From positions 1 through 64,000 of the forward strand of contig JBKQWE010000013.1 in NCBI GenBank assembly GCA_052139675.1: DNA of 64,000 nt. The letters run 5' to 3'. The stretch comes from JBEKCB01 sp052139675. GTDB taxonomy: Bacteria; Planctomycetota; Brocadiia; CAIUPP01. Shown one piece after another: positions 59,286 through 64,000 of this stretch (positions are counted from its first letter, which is position 1; each line of letters starts with the position of its first letter). A program made the position numbers and the translations under genes. The notes under the pieces were generated by a model, which did no database searches, was not told the DNA's origin, and saw only the letters and a program-made list of their open reading frames with translations.

Positions 59286-61088
59286 TCACTTCTCCGCCTC
59301 GGTCTTCTGCGGCACGGTTCTGGAGCGGGATATGAGCAGCAGGCCTTCGGGTTGCACCACGGCGCAGAAGACGTTCGGCGACAGGTGCTTGGTGATGTCG
59401 GCCGCGTCGGGCAGAAGCGTCAGGTCAAACTCGTCCAGGAATTCGGCCATGTGCGGTTGGCTGCGCAGGCTTGCGGCCACGGCGGCGAAGTCGCCGTCCT
59501 TGATCGCCTGGAGGATGTACTCCACCTGCCGCGAGCGGTCCTCGAAGCCGAACATCACGCGCCCGTCGGTCGGGATCGTCTTGAGCGCTTCCTGGAAAGT
59601 CGGCTGGTCGGCCAGCGTCGGGCCGCCGGCGTTCATCCGCCGCAGGTGCGCCTGGAGCGCCTCGACGCTCGGCGAGTAAATGAACTCGCGGTCGGTCACC
59701 ATGAACGCCGGCGTCGCCTGGCCTTCCGCCGGCGGTTGTGGCTGGCCCAGCGGCGCGACCACGTAGATCTGCTGCCCGAGGTACTCGCGCGGCTGGACCT
59801 GCGCGAAGATCTGCGGCGCGACCTTGTTCAGCTTGTCCCACATCCCCGTGAACGCCGCCTTGTTGACGATGTCCACCATGAAGATCACCTGCTGTTTCGC
59901 GTCCGGTGCGGCCGGCTGCTCATAACGCGAGTACGCCGCCAGCCGCGGGCCGAAGATCGAGAGGACGTCGTTGCGCAGGTCGAACGGCTGGCCGAGCGTC
60001 TTGGACATCGCGCCCATCTCCGCGTTCAGGACCGCCAGCGCCTGCGGCGACGCGACGCTGAGGATTTTCTGAACCTGCTCGAAGATATCGGCGGGATCGA
60101 ACCGGACGGACATGAACGTCACCGCGTCGGCGGGCGCCTCGGCGCCGGAATGCAGTTCGCCCGGCGCCGGCGTGAGGATCTTCAGGATCCCCTTGCGTTC
60201 GCCCACGGTCTGCGCGAAGGCCCGGACCGTCCGGAAGTCCGGCCCGAAAGTCACGCTCAGGCCGACTCCGCCCAGGCCGGTCAGGCCGAACGCATCGAGC
60301 ATCTGCGGCAACTGCGGGCCCTGGCCGTCGTTCGGGGCCGCGGCGTGTTTCTGGGTCAGTGCGATGATCTGCGCGATGTTCCCGAAAGCGAGCACGTCCG
60401 CCTCGGGCGAGAGCTTTTCGAGGACCGCCTGGTACGCCGCCGTGGTCGCCAGGCTCTTCTCCGGCGGCGCCTTGAGGAAGCTGACCGTGCGCTTGACCGC
60501 CTCATCGGAATCGCACAGGATGAGCACGTCGCCGGCGACGCCGTACGTGTCGTGCCGCGGGCCGCTCTGGGCGGCCTTGTCGTCCACGGGCTGCACGTGG
60601 ATGAGCTTCACGCCCTCGTACGTCTCCTCGACCGCCGTCACTTTCGGCGCTTCGGGTGCTTTGTTCGACGCCGCCTCGATCAGCGCCATCAACTGCATCG
60701 CGCGGTCGCCGTCATTGCCGACGTCCACCAGCAGCATCACGTCCGGCTTATCGGAGTCGTTCGGATCAATCGTCACCGCCAGCGCCACCTGGCCGTGGAA
60801 GAGCGACCAGATCTCGTCGAACTTGATCCCCGCCTTGCCCTCGGCCTCCGTCATGTTCCGCCGCAGGCTCTCGACCGGCTTCTCGAGGAACTTCTGCAGC
60901 GAAGGCTCCTGCCAGATGGCGTAGAGCGGGTCCGCCTTGAGGTGCTGCTGGAAGGCCGGCATGCTGCGCACGGTGGCGAAGGCGATCGTGTCCTCGGGCA
61001 GCGCCTTCTCGAACTCCGGCGCGGCCCAGCTCCACGCGGCCGCGACCAGAAGGCCCAGCACGGCGGCGACGGCGCAGCGGGTCTTCAT
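59286..61088 (-). CDS. Large secreted protein of unknown function (DUF3352-like)
   Basis: 600 residues from the Met at 61088 (AAAGGA upstream). A signal peptide (MKTRCAVAAVLGLLVAAAWSWA) leads into a soluble periplasmic protein with two weakly similar halves (EDTIAFATVRSMPAF, MLLVDVGNDGDRAMQLMALIE, then VTFMSVRFDPADIFEQV, FMVDIVNKAAFTGMWDKLNK). The pattern recalls DUF3352-type proteins, but no enzyme motif is seen. It is 160 bases downstream of an HtrA-like protease gene, so the two may work in envelope quality control. The longer upstream open frame spans a palindromic repeat and is not coding. Confidence 0.7.
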   Translation of the reverse strand: MKTRCAVAAVLGLLVAAAWSWAAPEFEKALPEDTIAFATVRSMPAFQQHLKADPLYAIWQEPSLQKFLEKPVESLRRNMTEAEGKAGIKFDEIWSLFHGQVALAVTIDPNDSDKPDVMLLVDVGNDGDRAMQLMALIEAASNKAPEAPKVTAVEETYEGVKLIHVQPVDDKAAQSGPRHDTYGVAGDVLILCDSDEAVKRTVSFLKAPPEKSLATTAAYQAVLEKLSPEADVLAFGNIAQIIALTQKHAAAPNDGQGPQLPQMLDAFGLTGLGGVGLSVTFGPDFRTVRAFAQTVGERKGILKILTPAPGELHSGAEAPADAVTFMSVRFDPADIFEQVQKILSVASPQALAVLNAEMGAMSKTLGQPFDLRNDVLSIFGPRLAAYSRYEQPAAPDAKQQVIFMVDIVNKAAFTGMWDKLNKVAPQIFAQVQPREYLGQQIYVVAPLGQPQPPAEGQATPAFMVTDREFIYSPSVEALQAHLRRMNAGGPTLADQPTFQEALKTIPTDGRVMFGFEDRSRQVEYILQAIKDGDFAAVAASLRSQPHMAEFLDEFDLTLLPDAADITKHLSPNVFCAVVQPEGLLLISRSRTVPQKTEAEK

Positions 61089-61130
61089 GCGAATCTTCCT
61101 TTCTCTAAGACGAAAAACGGCCACGAATTT

Positions 61131-61215
61131 TTGCCGCGAAGAGGCGCAAGGAACGCAAGAAGCAAAGGCAGTTTTTTCTTCCTTAAGCCGTACCTCTTGC
61201 GCCTCTTTGCGGCAA
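61131..61215. repeat. Dispersed palindrome family, copy 2
   Basis: Arms TTGCCGCGAAGAGGCGCAAG (61131-61150) and CTTGCGCCTCTTTGCGGCAA (61196-61215) differ at one position. Lies between the protease gene and the secreted protein gene. Confidence 0.75.
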
Positions 61216-61248
61216 AACTCCCGGTCGTTTATTGCGCCGCCTCGCGGC

Positions 61249-62280
61249 CTACTCCGCCGGTTTCGCGGCCGGCTTTCGCGGAGGCGGAAGATATCGGTAG
61301 CCGTTATTGGGGTTGTCCTTGTCGAACGCGTAGACATCGCGGTCGCGCAGGAAGGATTTCAGCGTATCCACCGGAATGGCGAAGCCGAGCCCCTCGCTGA
61401 AGAGGCCGGCCTTCATGCTCGTCACGCCGATCACCTCGCCGCGCAGGTCGAAGAGCGGCCCGCCCGAATTGCCCGGGTTGAGCGCCGCGGTCATCTGCAG
61501 AAACGGCTGCCCCTCGAACGAACGCCGCCGCGCGCTGACGATCCCCTGCGAGACCGTGCGTTCCAGGCCGAGCGGGCTGCCGATGGCGAAGACGGTCTGC
61601 CCGTTCTGGATCGAATCGCTGAACCCCAGCGGAAGCGCGCGCAGGTGCACGTCCGGCGGAATCGCCGCCTTCAGCAGCGCCAGGTCCATGAACGGGCTCA
61701 TCGCCACGATCTGCACGTTGTCAATCTTCAGCGTATCCGAGCCGGCCATCCCTTTGCGGAAGAGCTTGATGCTGATCTCCTGCTCGCCCTGGATCACGTG
61801 GCAGTTCGTCACGAAGTAGCCGCGCTCGTCAATCGCGAAGCACGAGCCGAGCGCCGCCGGAGTCTGGACCACCGCCACGGACCCGCCGAGCTCGTCGGCG
61901 AGCGCCTTCACCGGCCGCTCCGGCTGCGCGCGCGGGTCCACCTCGGTGTAGATGCGGTCCGGGCCGCCCTCGAGTTTCAGGTCCGCCGCCTGCGACTCCA
62001 GCCGCCGCTCCTGGATATCCTCCATCGGCACCGTCAGGACCGCGAATCCCAGGTCGAGCACGATCGAGTCGGCCTTCTCCCTGAGCACGTCGCCTGAGAG
62101 CCGATTGCCGTTCTTCAGCACGATCAGCGTCCGGCCGCCCGCAGCGGGCGCAGGCGCGCCGCCGGCGCGGGGACTTGCGGCGGCCTTCTCGGCTCCCGCC
62201 GCGTGCGTCCGCTGGATCACCGTGGCGCCGACCGCTAGCGCCAACCCGACGACCACGACAATGAAAACCGCTCGAGCCAT
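61249..62280 (-). CDS. HtrA-like membrane-anchored serine protease without PDZ
   Basis: 343 residues from the Met at 62280. N-terminal membrane anchor (ARAVFIVVVVGLALAVGA), a small domain with LIVLKNGNRLSGDVLREKADS resembling RNA- or beta-barrel-type linkers, then a trypsin-like domain with His in FVTNCHVIQ, Asp in FMDLALLKA and Ser in NPGNSGGPLFD. The C-terminal PDZ domain of DegP/DegS is missing, and the protein ends in a Pro/Lys/Ala-rich tail. It probably acts in the periplasm. A Met at 62355 would start before the anchor and is less likely. Confidence 0.85.
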   Translation of the reverse strand: MARAVFIVVVVGLALAVGATVIQRTHAAGAEKAAASPRAGGAPAPAAGGRTLIVLKNGNRLSGDVLREKADSIVLDLGFAVLTVPMEDIQERRLESQAADLKLEGGPDRIYTEVDPRAQPERPVKALADELGGSVAVVQTPAALGSCFAIDERGYFVTNCHVIQGEQEISIKLFRKGMAGSDTLKIDNVQIVAMSPFMDLALLKAAIPPDVHLRALPLGFSDSIQNGQTVFAIGSPLGLERTVSQGIVSARRRSFEGQPFLQMTAALNPGNSGGPLFDLRGEVIGVTSMKAGLFSEGLGFAIPVDTLKSFLRDRDVYAFDKDNPNNGYRYLPPPRKPAAKPAE

Positions 62281-62449
62281 TTCGGGACCGCACTCCTTCC
62301 GCGCGAGAAGCCGACAAAACTCCCTCCGCCCATTTTCCGACATTCCGCCGGGCAAAGCAAATAAGCTCTCAACGCAAGAAACAGAGACGACCTTGCTTCA
62401 CCACGAAGCGCACGAAGAACACGAAGAAGGGCCAATGAATGAAGGGCTT

Positions 62450-62965
62450 TCAGGTGAGTCCTTTGCCGGGCCTCGTTCGTTCCCGCTCCTGGAGCGTGCG
62501 CCGCAGGACCGGCAGCATCGCAAGGTCCTTTTCCCGGCCCAGCTCCTCCTTGAGCCGGATCAGCGTCGGAAGGTCCAGCACGCGGACGGACTTGCCCGGC
62601 GCAAGCTGAATCGGAAAAGCATGCCCGATCAATTCCGCGTAACTGCGCCCGCCGACGACCGCGCCGAGCAGGTCGAGCGGGCCGGGCCGCGTCATCAGCA
62701 GATGACGGCCGGGGCCGGCCAGGTCGGCGGCGGAAGGCGTCAGACGCTTTCCGGGTCGCTCGCGATAGAAAGCCTCGAGCGCACGCAAGGCGCGGAGGAG
62801 TCGCTTCACATTCTGCGCCTCGCGCGAGTGGACCAGATCGAGATCGAGCGTCGTCACCGGCGCGCCCTGGAGCGCCGCGCCGACGCCGCCGATGACGATG
62901 AAATCCACGGCCTGCGCCGTGAGTTCTTCGAGGATCGCCAGAAAATCAGGAGCCGGATCGGGCAT
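62450..62965 (-). CDS. Nucleotidyltransferase-fold protein
   Basis: 171 residues. The N-terminal part has the minimal nucleotidyltransferase pattern DFIVIGGVGAALQGAPVTT followed by LDLDLVHSR, with the two Asp of the DxD motif. No third acidic residue is obvious. A leucine-rich C-terminal region (DLPTLIRLKEELGREKD) follows. Proteins of this type occur beside a small partner in toxin-antitoxin-like pairs, and a small overlapping frame is present upstream (62946-63062). Confidence 0.7.
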   Translation of the reverse strand: MPDPAPDFLAILEELTAQAVDFIVIGGVGAALQGAPVTTLDLDLVHSREAQNVKRLLRALRALEAFYRERPGKRLTPSAADLAGPGRHLLMTRPGPLDLLGAVVGGRSYAELIGHAFPIQLAPGKSVRVLDLPTLIRLKEELGREKDLAMLPVLRRTLQERERTRPGKGLT

Positions 62966-63062
62966 GGCGCAACCTTAGAATGGCGCGCGCCGCCGCCTGC
63001 GTCGCGAGCAGCCGCTCGCGCGGCGACTTCGCCAGCATCCAGCGGATCAGCGTCACGTCCAC
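62946..63062 (-). CDS. Small protein overlapping the nucleotidyltransferase gene
   Basis: 38 residues from a GTG at 63062 (a GTG at 63056 is also possible): VDVTLIRWMLAKSPRERLLA, then TQAAARAILRLRHARSGS. The VTLIRWML...PRERL segment looks conserved-family-like and the frame stays open another 40 codons upstream without a start codon. The gene may therefore be truncated or use a non-standard start. Its end overlaps the start of the nucleotidyltransferase gene by 20 bases, suggesting coupling. Confidence 0.4.
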   Translation of the reverse strand: MDVTLIRWMLAKSPRERLLATQAAARAILRLRHARSGS

Positions 63063-63399
63063 GCCATCCGGACTTTCGGCGGGCGTCTGCCGATTTCCGC
63101 CGCCGGATTCCGGCCGCGCCTCATCGTTGCCTCGACGATCTTTAATCGTCCGCCCTCCAGCCTCGTTTCAAGGAGCCGATTGCGCAGGCCGCCGGCGAAG
63201 ATAGCACCGCAGGCCGCCATGGTCAAGCCGGAGAACGGCGAGTGCGGCTTGCCCTCCGTAGCCCTGAACGCAGCCGAATGGGCGAAGGAGGGATCGCGGA
63301 ACGAACGCTCGCTTTGCCGCGAAGAGGCGCAAGAGGCATGACTTTATGAACGATTAAGATTGCCTTTGTTTCTTGCGCCTCTTCGCGGTAAAAACGTCT
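63063..63399. other. Spacer with no further gene seen
   Basis: 337 bases between the small frame and the HAD gene. It includes a possible truncated 5' portion of the small frame and the palindrome copy 3 at its right end. No promoter pair is convincing. Confidence 0.45.
63314..63391. repeat. Dispersed palindrome family, copy 3
   Basis: Arms TTGCCGCGAAGAGGCGCAAG (63314-63333) and CTTGCGCCTCTTCGCGGTAA (63372-63391), directly downstream of the HAD gene stop on the minus strand. Confidence 0.75.
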
Positions 63400-64000
63400 T
63401 TAAGCCGTGCCTTTTGCGGCCTCGACGCCGGCGAAGACTTCCTCCGGCGCATGGGCGAGGTCGGGCGCGGTCCAGTCGGCGCCGGCGGCTCGGAGGGTGG
63501 CGGCGTCGAACTTGGTGGTAATGCCCAGGCAGACGGCGCCGGCGGTCTTGCCGGCGCGGAGGCCGTTCACGGCGTCTTCGATGACCAGGCAGTTCTCCGC
63601 CCGCAGCCCCAGGCGCGCCGCGGCGGCGAGGAAGATTTCGGGGTCCGGCTTTTTCCGCCGCACGTCGTTCCCGGTGAGGATGGCGTCGAACGTCTCCGCG
63701 GTGAGGCCGATCTGGTGCAGATTGCCGTTGACCTTGACGGCGTCTGCGGCGGAGGCGACGGCGATCTTCAGCCGGCGCTCGCGGCATCGGCGGACGAATT
63801 CGCCCACACCCGGCAGCGGCTTGAGGCGGCCGCGGATGATCTCCAGGTAGATGACGTATGTCCGAGCCTTGTCGCGCGCCGCGTCGAGGCGGATGCCGTA
63901 CTTCTCCGCCACGCCGCCGATGAACCGGTCCTCGCCCGCGCCGACGAACGGAAAAAAGTCCTCCGCTTTCGGGTTGATGCCGTACGTCTCCACGAACATC
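63400..64000 (-). CDS. HAD-superfamily hydrolase, beta-phosphoglucomutase-like (5' end outside window)
   Basis: At least 199 residues; the frame runs off the right edge, so the first catalytic Asp motif is not visible. Seen are the cap helices, PLPGVGEFVRRCRERRLKIAVAS with the Ser of motif II, the Lys of motif III in RRKKPDPEIFLAAAARLGL, and motif IV CLVIEDAVNGLRAGKTAG. This arrangement is typical of phosphoglucomutase/phosphatase enzymes of the HAD family. Substrate unknown. Confidence 0.85.
   Translation of the reverse strand, partial: MFVETYGINPKAEDFFPFVGAGEDRFIGGVAEKYGIRLDAARDKARTYVIYLEIIRGRLKPLPGVGEFVRRCRERRLKIAVASAADAVKVNGNLHQIGLTAETFDAILTGNDVRRKKPDPEIFLAAAARLGLRAENCLVIEDAVNGLRAGKTAGAVCLGITTKFDAATLRAAGADWTAPDLAHAPEEVFAGVEAAKGTA

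Noticed and set aside
59352..61400. 682-residue open frame on the plus strand
   Set aside because: Antisense to the secreted protein gene, Arg/His/Leu-rich shadow frame, no ribosome site.
62980..63204. 74-residue plus-strand frame
   Set aside because: Low-complexity Arg/Pro/Ser composition, and it lies opposite the small minus-strand frame with a conserved-looking segment.

Overview
The window looks like a chromosomal contig from a GC-rich, flagellated, double-membrane (Gram-negative type) bacterium. Evidence for this is a flagellar export/switch cluster, a MotB/OmpA-type protein, Spy-like periplasmic proteins, a pseudopilin and trigger factor/ClpXP. The mix of pseudopilin-type proteins, encapsulin, many c-di-GMP proteins and abundant long palindromic intergenic repeats recalls the PVC superphylum or neighbouring candidate phyla. 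No rRNA is present, so the lineage is an inference and not a call. Almost every gene is compact and overlaps its operon neighbours, and several intergenic spacers carry sigma-70-like promoters of the form TTGAC-N16-18-TAnnnT.

Layout. (1) 1-10370 (+): motility locus with the tail of one MotB/OmpA-like protein, a second MotB-like protein, fliL, fliM, fliN, fliO, fliP, fliQ, fliR, flhB, flhA, a small membrane protein, the flagellar sigma factor fliA and a small hydrophilic protein. (2) 10544-13631 (+): a degenerate-receiver/GAF/HD-GYP protein and a PAS-GGDEF cyclase. (3) 13746-18441: a B12-binding radical SAM enzyme, then an AT-richer accessory island with a TIR-like protein and an unknown membrane-anchored protein, a gene remnant, a long inverted repeat and two tandem copies of a structured-RNA-like element. 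(4) 18442-22012 (-): a rhamnose isomerase-class II aldolase fusion and a secreted glutamic (G1) peptidase. (5) 22283-25518 (-): EAL-HDOD and HDOD-GGDEF signalling proteins. (6) 25691-31223 (-): complete overlapping biotin operon bioB-F-H-C-D-A. (7) 31609-36152: a pseudopilin-FecR protein, a CHASE2-GAF-HD-GYP protein and a phosphoribosyltransferase. (8) 36317-37551 (-): encapsulin with its ferritin-like cargo. (9) 37806-40579 (-): ribH-nusB-PHP-ftsY. (10) 40710-44418 (-): amidohydrolase, TauE/SafE exporter, and an ECF sigma unit resembling CnrYXH. (11) 44642-51038 (+): two tandem A-T-TE nonribosomal-peptide-synthetase-like enzymes plus an Sfp-type phosphopantetheinyl transferase. (12) 51128-55209: plsY, then tig-clpP-clpX and tRNA-Gly. 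(13) 55777-59155 (+): GntR-ABC-permease operon ending in a frameshifted gene. (14) 59286-64000 (-): a large secreted protein, an HtrA-like protease, a nucleotidyltransferase-like protein and a HAD phosphatase running off the window.

How the parts work together. The flagellar locus encodes the switch and type III export gate plus its sigma factor, and FliA-type promoter matches precede two c-di-GMP genes outside it. This suggests that motility and c-di-GMP control are coupled. The most unusual block is the A-T-TE pair. It has no condensation domain, lacks the A-domain aspartate that binds the amino group of alpha-amino acids, has a cysteine in place of the usual serine nucleophile in the thioesterase, and carries its own carrier-protein activating enzyme. 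It reads as a self-contained small-molecule pathway whose substrate is probably not an ordinary alpha-amino acid. The TIR-like pair and the tandem structured RNAs form a separate accessory island.
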